Shown here: positions 31,943 to 38,921 of the stretch, in pieces
Layout of the letters: every line of letters begins with the position of its first letter
Numbering within the stretch: position 1 is the first letter of the stretch
Assembly (NCBI RefSeq): GCF_024733845.1
Contig: NZ_JANRHG010000018.1
Location: forward strand, 1 to 47,827
Direction of reading: 5' to 3'
Origin: Neomoorella sulfitireducens
Lineage (GTDB): Bacteria > Bacillota > DSM-521 > Neomoorellales > Neomoorellaceae
DNA length: 47,827 bases
Notes under the pieces: model-generated
The model's input: the letters and a program-made list of their open reading frames with translations, nothing else
Told to the model about the DNA's origin: nothing
Database searches by the model: none
Program-made: the position numbers and the translations under genes

Positions 31943-32929
31943 ATGTTCAAGTTGTTACTCCCTTCCGGCCAGCGGCCTTGTCCTGGCCGGAGAAAATTAT
32001 TGCTGGCGCTGGTCTGCTTGTTGCTGGGGCTCCAGTCATTGCTGCTGGTAGGCTGGACCGGTAACCGGGTTGATATTTTTGTCGATGGTAGCGCCAGGCA
32101 GGTGGTTACCAGCCAGTGGTTCTTTGGGGAAGGCCAGGACCCTGATGGCAGCCGGCCGGGAACCGGTGACTGGGTTTTACCCCTGCCCGGCGCATGGTTC
32201 TGGCCGGGTTTAAAACTGATAATGGCCGGCGGTGTGCCGTTAGCGGCTGAGATTGCCGGGAAGGAGCTATGGTCCCAGGTACCATTACCCTTAGTAGCTG
32301 GGATCCTGGTCCAGGAAGGGATAACCCTGGGGCCTGAAGACCGGATTGAAAGCAATCTGGGCAGCGATACTCCATACCAGTACGTACGGGTCGTCAGGGT
32401 AGAAAACGTTATTGAAGTGAGCCAGGAACCGGTACCGCCTCCCCTGGTGCGCCGGCCGGATCGGACTTTACAGCCGGGAAAGGAAAAGGTGGTTCAGGAA
32501 GGCCAGCCTGGCGTACGTTATTATAAATACCAGGTCAAGAAAGAGAATGGCGTCGAAATAGAACGCCAGCTTCTGGATACCTGGATCGAAGTCCAGCCCC
32601 AGCCGCAGATAGTGGCCTACGGCAGCCGGGCCTACCCGGCGGTCACGGCGGCCCGGGCCGGGGATACCCTGGAAGTAATTGCTACGGCTTATACCCATAC
32701 CGGCAACCGGACGGCCACAGGTATCTGGCCTTACCGGGGAGTAGTAGCCGTTGACCCCCGGGTTATTCCCCTGGGGACAAGGCTCTATGTGGAAGGCTAC
32801 GGCTATGCCGTGGCCCAGGATACAGGCGGATTGATTAAAGGCAACCGCATTGACGTTTTTTTAGATAGTGAAGCCGAAGCCATCCAGTGGGGCCGGCGCC
32901 AGGTAACTGTACGCATTTTAGGGCAATAA
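31943..32929 (+). CDS. 3D-domain cell-wall protein, divergent YabE paralogue (G5-3D)
   Basis: A 328-residue exported or anchored protein. A basic start and one hydrophobic segment (RKLLLALVCLLLGLQSLLLV) are followed by a DUF348-like region that is hard to align (VDIFVDGSARQVVTSQ is recognisable). A G5-like region comes next (QPGKEKVVQEGQPGVRYYKY then QVKKENGVEIERQLLD), and finally a 3D catalytic domain (about 230-328) with TAYTHTGNRTATGIWP, VAVDPRVIPLGTRLYVEGYG, VAQDTGGLIKGNRIDVFLD. The three Asp typical of the 3D barrel (lytic transglycosylase-like, as in MltA/YabE/YuiC) are present. It is a tandem paralogue of the next gene. A terminator separates them. Confidence 0.85.
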   Translation: MFKLLLPSGQRPCPGRRKLLLALVCLLLGLQSLLLVGWTGNRVDIFVDGSARQVVTSQWFFGEGQDPDGSRPGTGDWVLPLPGAWFWPGLKLIMAGGVPLAAEIAGKELWSQVPLPLVAGILVQEGITLGPEDRIESNLGSDTPYQYVRVVRVENVIEVSQEPVPPPLVRRPDRTLQPGKEKVVQEGQPGVRYYKYQVKKENGVEIERQLLDTWIEVQPQPQIVAYGSRAYPAVTAARAGDTLEVIATAYTHTGNRTATGIWPYRGVVAVDPRVIPLGTRLYVEGYGYAVAQDTGGLIKGNRIDVFLDSEAEAIQWGRRQVTVRILGQ

Positions 32930-32942
32930 GCTAAAATTACCA

Positions 32943-32988
32943 GACGCGGGGGCAGGAAAATCCTGCTCCCGCGTCGAAGTTTTTATTT
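32943..32988 (+). terminator. Strong terminator between the two 3D genes
   Basis: GACGCGGG-GCAGGA pairs with TCCTGC-CCCGCGTC with a one-base mismatch and AAA loop, followed by GAAGTTTTTATTT. TATAAT at 32995-33000 may be the -10 of the next gene. Confidence 0.85.
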
Positions 32989-33019
32989 CATAGTTATAAT
33001 GACTAATGGGAGGTGACCC

Positions 33020-34021
33020 ATGGACGGGTGGATAGCTAACTGGCACCGGAAGGATTACCGGTGGCGCCGCCGGACCTGGCCCTGGCTGCTGGTGGCGCTA
33101 TTGCTGCTTTTTACCGGTACCGGTTGGGGAGTTATTAACGTTGCCTGGAAACAGGTAACCCTGCAGGTAGATGGGCAGGAAATAGAGGCCCGGACCTTTG
33201 CCGGGCAGGTAGGCCAGTTTTTAAATGAGCAGCAGGTTACCCTCGGTCTGGAGGACGTTGTCGAACCCGCCCTGGATGCACCGGTAATTAAAGGTATGGT
33301 GATAACGGTCAAAAGGGCCGTTCCGGTAAAGATAGTCGCCGACGGACAGGAAAGGGAGATCTGGACTCCCCCGGTGACGGTGGCCGAGGTTTTAGCTAAA
33401 TCGGGTTTAACCCTGCAGTCCCAAGACCGGGTTACCCCGGATCTTGCTGCTACCGTTAAGGCAGGGGATATAATTAAAATTACCAGGGTCACTTATAAAA
33501 CAGAAACGGTTAAGAGGGAAATTGATTACCGGGTGGAGCGTCGCCCGGACAGGGAAATAGAAAAAGGCATCACCCGCCTGGTACAGAAAGGGCAGAAGGG
33601 TATCCAGGAAGAAACATACCGGATTATATATGAAGACGGGCAAGAAACCGGCCGCGAGCTGGTAGCAACCAGGGTGGTTAAAGAACCCGTACCGGAGATA
33701 ATAGCTGCAGGAACCCTGGATACAGCTTCCCGCGGGGGCCAGAGTTTTCGCTTTGAGCGGGTTATTTACGCCGTCGCGACGGCATATACCCATACAGGCA
33801 AACTTACGGCGACTGGGGTTTACCCGCGGGTTGGGACGATAGCTGTAGACCCCAGCGTAATTCCCCTGGGTACCAGGCTCTACGTTGAAGGCTACGGTTT
33901 TGGCGTTGCCCAGGATGTAGGCAGCGCTATCAAGGGTAACCGTATTGATGTCTTCCTGGACACGGAGGCGGCTACGATCCGCTGGGGCGTCCGCCGGGTG
34001 AAGGTTTACGTTTTAAAATAA
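33020..34021 (+). CDS. yabE: YabE-like cell-wall protein (DUF348-G5-3D)
   Basis: A 333-residue protein with a single N-terminal membrane segment (WPWLLVALLLLFTGTGWGVI). Two DUF348 repeats follow (VTLQVDGQEIEARTFAGQVG; VPVKIVADGQEREIWTPPVT and VAEVLAKSGLTLQSQDRVTP), then a G5 domain (about 165-235, EIEKGITRLVQKGQKGIQEE) and a 3D domain (about 245-333) with ATAYTHTGKLTATGVYPRVG, AVDPSVIPLGTRLYVEGYGF and AQDVGSAIKGNRIDVFLDTE. This is the standard architecture of Bacillus YabE, a resuscitation/germination-type wall hydrolase. Gene order (metG, tatD, yabE, rsmA) supports the call. rnmV, which usually lies between yabE and rsmA, is absent here. GGGAGGTGA precedes ATG 33020. Confidence 0.9.
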   Translation: MDGWIANWHRKDYRWRRRTWPWLLVALLLLFTGTGWGVINVAWKQVTLQVDGQEIEARTFAGQVGQFLNEQQVTLGLEDVVEPALDAPVIKGMVITVKRAVPVKIVADGQEREIWTPPVTVAEVLAKSGLTLQSQDRVTPDLAATVKAGDIIKITRVTYKTETVKREIDYRVERRPDREIEKGITRLVQKGQKGIQEETYRIIYEDGQETGRELVATRVVKEPVPEIIAAGTLDTASRGGQSFRFERVIYAVATAYTHTGKLTATGVYPRVGTIAVDPSVIPLGTRLYVEGYGFGVAQDVGSAIKGNRIDVFLDTEAATIRWGVRRVKVYVLK

Positions 34022-34072
34022 ATGCTTTTAACGACCCCGGTTTACTCCCGGGGTAGGTGGCATAAATGGACT

Positions 34073-34110
34073 AAATAAACACCATTCCGGCGGGGTGGTG
34101 TTTATTTTTA
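34073..34110. terminator. Terminator after yabE
   Basis: AAATAAACACCA (34073-34084) / TGGTGTTTATTT (34096-34107), 11-base GC-rich loop, then TTTACTTT; A-rich upstream, so possibly bidirectional. A second stem ACCCCGG/CCGGGGT (34034-34054) lies just before it. Confidence 0.85.
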
Positions 34111-34149
34111 CTTTCCCACATCTCCCGGGGCTTTTCCATTTACAGATAT

Positions 34150-34178
34150 TTGTATCGCGAATACAGATGTAGTATAAT
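34150..34178 (+). promoter_or_regulatory. Promoter of rsmA
   Basis: TTGTAT at 34150-34155 and TATAAT at 34173-34178, 17-base spacer, 20 bases before the start codon. Confidence 0.65.
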
Positions 34179-34198
34179 ACTCTAGTGGAGGGATTGGG

Positions 34199-35080
34199 GT
34201 GAATTCGGTTGCTACGCCAGGTAAAACCCTGGCCCTGATCCGGGAAAAAGGGCTGGTACCCCGGAAATCCCGGGGGCAGAATTTTCTTGTGGATAGCAAC
34301 ATCGTAAGGAAGATAGCCGTGGCCGCCGGCCTTGGCCCTGATGATATTGTTATCGAGATAGGACCCGGCCTGGGAGCCCTTACCCAGGAGCTGCTGAAAC
34401 AGGCGGGTATGGTAATTGCCGTTGAAATCGATGGGGATTTAATATCTGCTTTAGAAGAAAATCTAAAGGATAAAGATAACCTGCGCCTGGTGGCCGGTGA
34501 CGCCTTAAAAATAAATTTTGACGAGCTAGTTGCCCGATATAAGGGAGAAGAAGGAGGAAGGTTGCCCACTTATAAACTTGTGGCCAACCTTCCTTATTAT
34601 ATAACCACTCCCCTCCTGATGCATTTACTGACCGGCAAATTTAATATTACGGAATCTGTGCTAATGGTCCAGGCGGAAGTGGGCTACCGCATGCTGGCTC
34701 TACCGGGAAGTAAGGATTACGGAGCTTTGAGTGTGGCAGTCCAGTATTATACGGAGCCGGCCATAATCTTTAAGGTACCACGCACTGTATTCTACCCGCG
34801 GCCGGAAGTTGATTCCCTGGTGGTAAAATTGACCCGCCGCACCGATCCTCCGGTACAGGTAGAGGATGAAGAATTCTTTTTCCGGGTGGTCCGGGCCGCC
34901 TTTAACCAGCGACGTAAGACCCTGGTAAACGCCCTGGGGAGCCTGGGGCTGGATCGCCCGCAGTTGTTGAACGCCGTGATGGCTGCCGGAATCGATCCCC
35001 GGAGAAGGGGAGAAACCTTGTCGATTGAAGATTTCGCGGTACTAAGTAAAATATTGCAGCAACAAATAGAAAGAAGGTGA
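34199..35080 (+). CDS. rsmA: 16S rRNA dimethyladenosine transferase
   Basis: KsgA; dimethylates A1518 and A1519 of 16S rRNA during late 30S assembly. The 293-residue protein has KSRGQNFLVDSNIVRKIAVA, the SAM motif VIEIGPGLGALTQELLK, an acidic ribose-binding residue in AVEIDGDL, RLVAGDALKINFDEL, and the catalytic motif LVANLPYYITTPLLMHLL (N-L-P-Y). GTG 34199 has GGAGG seven bases upstream. Its last bases overlap the ribosome site of the next gene (AAGAAGGTGA), indicating translational coupling. Confidence 0.96.
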   Translation: MNSVATPGKTLALIREKGLVPRKSRGQNFLVDSNIVRKIAVAAGLGPDDIVIEIGPGLGALTQELLKQAGMVIAVEIDGDLISALEENLKDKDNLRLVAGDALKINFDELVARYKGEEGGRLPTYKLVANLPYYITTPLLMHLLTGKFNITESVLMVQAEVGYRMLALPGSKDYGALSVAVQYYTEPAIIFKVPRTVFYPRPEVDSLVVKLTRRTDPPVQVEDEEFFFRVVRAAFNQRRKTLVNALGSLGLDRPQLLNAVMAAGIDPRRRGETLSIEDFAVLSKILQQQIERR

Positions 35081-35085
35081 AAACG

Positions 35086-35562
35086 GTGTATTATATCAAT
35101 CCTACCAGGGGTCGCCTGACGGCTGAAGAAATGTTTGCTGATATGATGCAGTTTGTTGAGGCCAATCCTGAAGCCCAGTATAAAATCATTATTGGTACGG
35201 ATTCCCAGGCCAGGCTCCGCACCTGCTTTGTTACGGCGGTAATAGTTCACCAGGTCGGCAGGGGCGCACGTTACTACTACAGGAAGAGATACCAGCGCAA
35301 GATTACTTCCCTAAGACAGAAGATCTTTTATGAAACGGCTTTAAGCCTGGAAACGGCTACCTTTATCGCCCAGAAGCTATCAGCCAGCGGCCATGCGGAC
35401 CTTAACCTGGAGATCCATCTGGACATCGGGCCCAACGGTGATACCAGGGACTTAATCCGGGAAATTGTCGGTATGGTAGTGGGCAGCGGTTTTGCGGCCA
35501 GGATTAAACCCTATTCCTGCGGGGCCTCCAAGGTAGCCGACAAATATACCAAGAGTGGTTAA
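35086..35562 (+). CDS. DUF458 (YkuK-like) RNase H-fold protein
   Basis: A 158-residue protein. MYYINPTRGRLTAEEMFADM, YKIIIGTDSQARLRTCFVTA, and DLNLEIHLDIGPNGDTRDLI are the three diagnostic segments of the DUF458/YkuK family, predicted to have an RNase H-like fold with acidic residues in TDSQ and D-GPNGDT. No substrate is established. GTG 35086 is proposed, five bases after AAGAAGGTGA; GTG 35077 would put the ribosome site inside the gene. Placed directly behind rsmA, it may be a co-expressed RNA-processing factor (inference only). Confidence 0.85.
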   Translation: MYYINPTRGRLTAEEMFADMMQFVEANPEAQYKIIIGTDSQARLRTCFVTAVIVHQVGRGARYYYRKRYQRKITSLRQKIFYETALSLETATFIAQKLSASGHADLNLEIHLDIGPNGDTRDLIREIVGMVVGSGFAARIKPYSCGASKVADKYTKSG

Positions 35563-35607
35563 AAGCACGGGTTTGTTTTTTCTTCCGGTAGTGTAGTTAT
35601 GTAAAAA

Positions 35608-35650
35608 AGGTGGCATGGCCTGATTTTTAGGCCGCCACCTTAATTTATTT
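35608..35650. terminator. Shared terminator of the ykuK-like gene and sleB
   Basis: AAGGTGGC-GGCCT pairs with AGGCC-GCCACCTT around GATTTTT, flanked by A on the left and TTAATTTATTT on the right, so it can work on both strands between these convergent genes. Confidence 0.85.
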
Positions 35651-35658
35651 ATGGTGTT

Positions 35659-36438
35659 TTAACGGGCAAATACGTGGTTGCCAATTTGGGTAATAATGGT
35701 ACGGGTCCAAACCCAGGAGTTTGCGGGTACTAACGCCGGATTCCAGAAATAGAGGGCCCCGCCGGTGGGATCGTAGCCCCGCAGGGCTTCACGGGCTGCC
35801 TGGTAGGCAGTTGCGTCGGGAGTCAGGTAAAACTGGCCGTCGTTAACACAGGTAAAGGCGTCGGGGTCATAGATGACACCGGCAATGGTGCTGGGAAAAC
35901 GCGCGTCTTTGGCACGGTTAATGGCTACCGCTGCCACTGCTACCTGGCCGGCATAGGGTTCCCCGCGGGCTTCGCCGTAGACCAGACGGGCCAGCAGGTC
36001 CAGATCGCCGGCACTGTAACTTGCCTCCCGGGAAGCTACGGGCTGGTAGGATCCTGCCGGGATGCGTAAGATTTGTCCGGGGTAAATAACATCGCTGGTC
36101 AGGTTGTTGGCAGCCATGATTTGCTGGTAAGACAGGCCGTAGCGTTGACCTATAAGGTAGAGGGTATCGCCCCGCTGGACGACGTAAGTATTCCCTCCCC
36201 GGTCGGGCACCCAGAGGGTCTGGCCGGGATAGATCCATGTGCTGCTCAGGTTATTTGCTTGTTGGAGATCCCAGGCGCTGATCCCGTAGCGCAGGCCGAT
36301 TAAATAGAGGGTATCACCGGGTTGGACGGTGTAAGTGGCGGCACTCGCCGTGCTGGTAAAGGCGAGAATACCGGTTAGCAGGAGCAAAGCCAGGCAAAAT
36401 AATCGCAGGCCGGGACAGATTGTCCTAGAAATTGCCAT
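35659..36438 (-). CDS. sleB: Spore cortex-lytic/cell-wall hydrolase with two LysM domains
   Basis: A 259-residue exported protein. The signal peptide (LRLFCLALLLLTGILAFTST then ASAA) is followed by LysM 1 (TYTVQPGDTLYLIGLRYGIS, about 35-78) and LysM 2 (TYVVQRGDTLYLIGQRYGLS, about 83-127). The C-terminal Hydrolase_2 (SleB/CwlJ) domain contains DLDLLARLVYGEARGEPYAG with the catalytic Glu, VAVAAVAINRAKDARFP and YDPDAFTCVNDGQFY. In Bacillus SleB hydrolyses spore cortex at germination; SleB there has one peptidoglycan-binding domain of another type, so the LysM arrangement is the clostridial-type variant. ATG 36438 lies three bases after AAGGAG, a tight spacing. The gene interrupts the rsmA-yabG order on the opposite strand. 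Confidence 0.9.
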   Translation of the reverse strand: MAISRTICPGLRLFCLALLLLTGILAFTSTASAATYTVQPGDTLYLIGLRYGISAWDLQQANNLSSTWIYPGQTLWVPDRGGNTYVVQRGDTLYLIGQRYGLSYQQIMAANNLTSDVIYPGQILRIPAGSYQPVASREASYSAGDLDLLARLVYGEARGEPYAGQVAVAAVAINRAKDARFPSTIAGVIYDPDAFTCVNDGQFYLTPDATAYQAAREALRGYDPTGGALYFWNPALVPANSWVWTRTIITQIGNHVFAR

Positions 36439-36610
36439 CAACTCCTTCGAGTATTTTTTGTATTTCTCGGGCCTGTCATCCAGCTGTCAACCATTATACA
36501 TTTAGTTATAATAGCCCGTCACTGCAAAATAGTTGCCAGTACCGGAGCATTATGGAAACTAAACATAATATCAAGGACGGGATAAAGGATTAGCGTCCAG
36601 TACGGTCCTC

Positions 36611-36638
36611 ACCTCCATAAGTCCCGGGGCATAAAATA
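36611..36638 (+). promoter_or_regulatory. Possible sigma-K promoter of yabG
   Basis: AC at 36611-36612, a 17-base spacer and CATAAAATA at 36630-36638 fit the mother-cell sigma-K pattern (AC, then CATANNNTA). yabG is sigma-K dependent in Bacillus. An inverted repeat CCATAAG/CTTATGG (36615-36621, 36652-36658) flanks the -10. Confidence 0.45.
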
Positions 36639-36671
36639 GATTGATACAGGGCTTATGGGGAGGGGAGAAGG

Positions 36672-37580
36672 TTGAATGACATTAAGCCCGGGGACATCGT
36701 GGCGCGGAAAAAATATGGGAAAGATATTTTCTTTAAAGTAAAATCTCTTATCATAAATGATACAGGGGAAACTACAGCTATCTTAAGGGGGTTGGATGTC
36801 AGGCTGGTGGCTGATGCCCCCCTTGAGGACCTGGAACTGCAGCCGGCGGAGGAAGTCCTGCGTTATCGTCACTGCGACATTCAGAAGCACATACATTGTT
36901 TCCGGCGAATTTTGCAGCGCCGGGAAGCCGAAAGGGAGGCTTTGTTGCTACGAGGTGAAAGGCCAGACCGGCAAGAAAGGGAACCGGAGAAGAGGGAAGG
37001 CATTCCCGGAGAGGGTTTTTTTGAGGTACCGGGCCGGGTGCTGCATATTGACGGCGACGAAGAATACCTTGATAAATGCCTTCATGCTTACAAGCAGCTG
37101 AAAATACCGGCCCAGGGTGTGTGCCTGCCTGAAGAACAGCAGGCAGCGAAGGTGGAGGCTCTTTTAAAGGAATACACACCCGATATCCTGGTTCTTACGG
37201 GTCATGACGGCCTGTTAAGGGAAGGCGGCGATTATGCCAACCTTGACAGCTACCGCCATTCAAAACACTTTGCAGCGGCAGTAAGGGCGGCCAGGACATT
37301 AAGGCCTACCCATGACGACCTTGTTATTTTTGCCGGGGCCTGCCAGTCCCATTATGAAGCCCTCCTTAAGGCCGGCGCTACCTTTGCCAGTTCGCCCCGC
37401 CGGGTTTTAATTCATGCCTATGATCCGGTTTTTGTTGTGGAGCGTATTGCCTATACAACAATTGAAAAGACCCTGGGCCCTGCAGATATAATTAAAGATA
37501 CCGTCACCGGTAATGAGGGTATAGGAGGCATAGAGATCAAAGGCAAACTGCGCCTTGGCTTCCCTACTTCCCCTTATTGA
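36672..37580 (+). CDS. yabG: YabG sporulation-specific protease
   Basis: Processes spore coat proteins in Bacillus and germination proteins in clostridia. The 302-residue product has the family start DIKPGDIVARKKYGKDIFFK, the RYRHCDIQKHIHCFRRILQR segment, GRVLHIDGDEEYLDKCLHAY, and the conserved LVLTGHDGLLREGGDYANLD plus YRHSKHFAAAVRAAR and VIFAGACQSHYEALL that hold the candidate catalytic H, S and C. TTG 36672 is the start after AGGGGAGAAGG; an ATG at 36676 is out of frame. It is monocistronic, with a spore-type promoter upstream and the veg promoter/terminator region downstream. Confidence 0.94.
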   Translation: MNDIKPGDIVARKKYGKDIFFKVKSLIINDTGETTAILRGLDVRLVADAPLEDLELQPAEEVLRYRHCDIQKHIHCFRRILQRREAEREALLLRGERPDRQEREPEKREGIPGEGFFEVPGRVLHIDGDEEYLDKCLHAYKQLKIPAQGVCLPEEQQAAKVEALLKEYTPDILVLTGHDGLLREGGDYANLDSYRHSKHFAAAVRAARTLRPTHDDLVIFAGACQSHYEALLKAGATFASSPRRVLIHAYDPVFVVERIAYTTIEKTLGPADIIKDTVTGNEGIGGIEIKGKLRLGFPTSPY

Positions 37581-37623
37581 AGATATCTTAATAACAACGA
37601 CCAAAATTATACCAATATTCCCC

Positions 37624-37653
37624 TTGACAATATACCTGTCTCTTTAGTAAAAT
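37624..37653 (+). promoter_or_regulatory. Upstream veg promoter P1
   Basis: TTGACA at 37624-37629 and TAAAAT at 37648-37653 with an 18-base spacer. A transcript from here would contain both arms of the inverted repeat at 37671-37719. Confidence 0.55.
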
Positions 37654-37665
37654 AAAATGAATAAC

Positions 37666-37694
37666 TTGACACCACCCTCCTGCTGTTGTATAAT
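37666..37694 (+). promoter_or_regulatory. Strong veg promoter P2
   Basis: Consensus TTGACA (37666-37671) and TATAAT (37689-37694) with a 17-base spacer, 30 bases before the veg start codon. Pveg is one of the strongest sigma-A promoters in Bacillus; the one here is also perfect in both hexamers. Confidence 0.85.
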
Positions 37695-37726
37695 AAAGTA
37701 TACGCGGAAAGAGGGTGGTCTTTTTT
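37671..37726 (+). terminator. Inverted repeat with T tract enclosing the veg -10
   Basis: ACCACCCTC (37671-37679) is the exact reverse complement of GAGGGTGGT (37711-37719), followed by CTTTTTT. The left arm lies in the spacer of P2, so only transcripts from upstream (yabG, P1) can form the hairpin. Confidence 0.5.
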
Positions 37727-38000
37727 GGCGGGCAAGGAAGTACTGGCAACTATCAGAGAGGACCTGGAGGCCCGTGTGGGCCAGAAGGTAAGGCTGAGGG
37801 CCAACCGGGGACGAAAAAAGATCCTGGAGAGGACCGGTATACTGGAAAAGACTTACCCCAACATCTTTGTGATCCGACTGGAAGAGAGTAAAAGCCCGGA
37901 ACGCCGGATATCCTTCAGCTATACCGATGTCCTTACCAATACAGTAGAATTAATGGTTGAGGGTGAGAGCGGTATTAAAAAACTGGGTACCAAACATTAA
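37725..38000 (+). CDS. veg: Veg protein
   Basis: A 91-residue protein of the Veg family (DUF1021), linked in Bacillus to biofilm gene control and strong vegetative expression. The sequence AGKEVLATIREDLEARVGQK, then VRLRANRGRKKILERTGILE and YPNIFVIRLE is clearly Veg; an SH3-like small barrel is known for the family. TTG 37725 lies in the middle of a T tract, seven bases after GAGGGTGG. Farther upstream starts would include the promoter. The gene follows yabG as in Bacillus and ends in a perfect terminator. Confidence 0.95.
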   Translation: MAGKEVLATIREDLEARVGQKVRLRANRGRKKILERTGILEKTYPNIFVIRLEESKSPERRISFSYTDVLTNTVELMVEGESGIKKLGTKH

Positions 38001-38034
38001 AAAGCTATCAGGCCAAACCTGATAGCTTTTTTTA
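37998..38034 (+). terminator. Terminator of veg
   Basis: AAAAGCTATCAGG pairs with CCTGATAGCTTTT around CCAAA, continuing into a T tract. The stem starts within the stop codon of veg. Confidence 0.92.
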
Positions 38035-38062
38035 TCCTCAATAATTGCATATTTTGGGTTAC

Positions 38063-38097
38063 CCCACCCCATACTAGCAGCAGGGGTGGGTTTTTTT
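38063..38097 (+). promoter_or_regulatory. Terminator-like hairpin holding the fixA ribosome site
   Basis: CCCACCCC (38063-38070) / GGGGTGGG (38083-38090), 12-base loop, then seven T running straight into the fixA start codons. The only plausible Shine-Dalgarno (GGGGTGGG) is the 3-prime arm. The element could act as an attenuator or block ribosome binding. Confidence 0.65.
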
Positions 38098-38098
38098 G

Positions 38099-38908
38099 TT
38101 GCAGATGGTGGTCTGTGTCAAGCAGGTGCCGGACACGGCTGAGGTCAGGATTGACCCCCGGACCAATACCCTGGTCCGGGCCGGGGTACCGGCCATTATC
38201 AACCCCTTTGATGCCCATGCTGTCGAGGCCGCGGTCCGGCTAAAGGAAAAGTACGGCGGCCGGGTTACGGCCCTGTCCATGGGACCGCTCCAGGCCGAAG
38301 AGGTCCTGCGGCGGGCCCTGGGCATGGGGGCCGACCGGGCTATCCTTCTCACCGACCGGGCCTTTGCCGGTTCCGATACCCTGGCCACCAGCTATATCCT
38401 GGCCCGGGCCATCGAAGCCCTTAGCCGGGAAACACCGGTTGACCTGGTCTTTTGCGGCAAGCAGGCTATCGATGGCGATACGGCCCAGGTAGGGCCGGGG
38501 ATTGCCACCCGGCTGGGTTTCACCCAGCTGACCTATTGTATGGCCATTGACGCCGTAGATTTGGAACAGGGGTACATCCAGGTCCAGCGCAAGCTGGAAG
38601 GAAAGCGGGAAATCATCCGCGGCCGGTTGCCGGCCCTGTTAACGGTGGTTAAGGACTTGAATGAACTGAGTTACCTTTCCCTGCCGGCCTTAATCAGGGC
38701 GGCCCTGGCAACCATCACCACCTGGAACAAGGATAACCTGGACCTTGACCCGGCGCAAATTGGCCTCAAAGGCTCCCCTACTTCCGTCCGGCGCATCTTT
38801 GCCCCGCCGGCGCGGCCGGGCGGGGAGATAATTCCCGGCGAGCCCCGGGCAGCGGCGGCAACCCTGGTAGCCAGGCTGGTGCAGATGAAAATTATAGCTG
38901 ATAAATAA
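38099..38908 (+). CDS. fixA: Electron transfer flavoprotein beta subunit (FixA/EtfB)
   Basis: A 269-residue ETF beta subunit. MVVCVKQVPDTAEVRIDPRT, INPFDAHAVEAAVRLKEKYG, and VFCGKQAIDGDTAQVGPGIA are the family signatures; the last segment helps bind the bifurcating FAD (or AMP in non-bifurcating ETF). The presence of fixB, fixC and fixX in order indicates the bifurcating FixABCX class. The start is TTG 38099 (or TTG 38096, or ATG 38105), all within or just after the T tract of the preceding hairpin. It is followed after 13 bases by fixB. Confidence 0.92.
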   Translation: MQMVVCVKQVPDTAEVRIDPRTNTLVRAGVPAIINPFDAHAVEAAVRLKEKYGGRVTALSMGPLQAEEVLRRALGMGADRAILLTDRAFAGSDTLATSYILARAIEALSRETPVDLVFCGKQAIDGDTAQVGPGIATRLGFTQLTYCMAIDAVDLEQGYIQVQRKLEGKREIIRGRLPALLTVVKDLNELSYLSLPALIRAALATITTWNKDNLDLDPAQIGLKGSPTSVRRIFAPPARPGGEIIPGEPRAAAATLVARLVQMKIIADK

Positions 38909-38921
38909 TGGAGGCATACCC

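Noticed and set aside
31690..32355. 221-codon frame on the minus strand
   Set aside because: Mostly antisense to the first 3D-domain gene; only its far end touches the transposase remnant.
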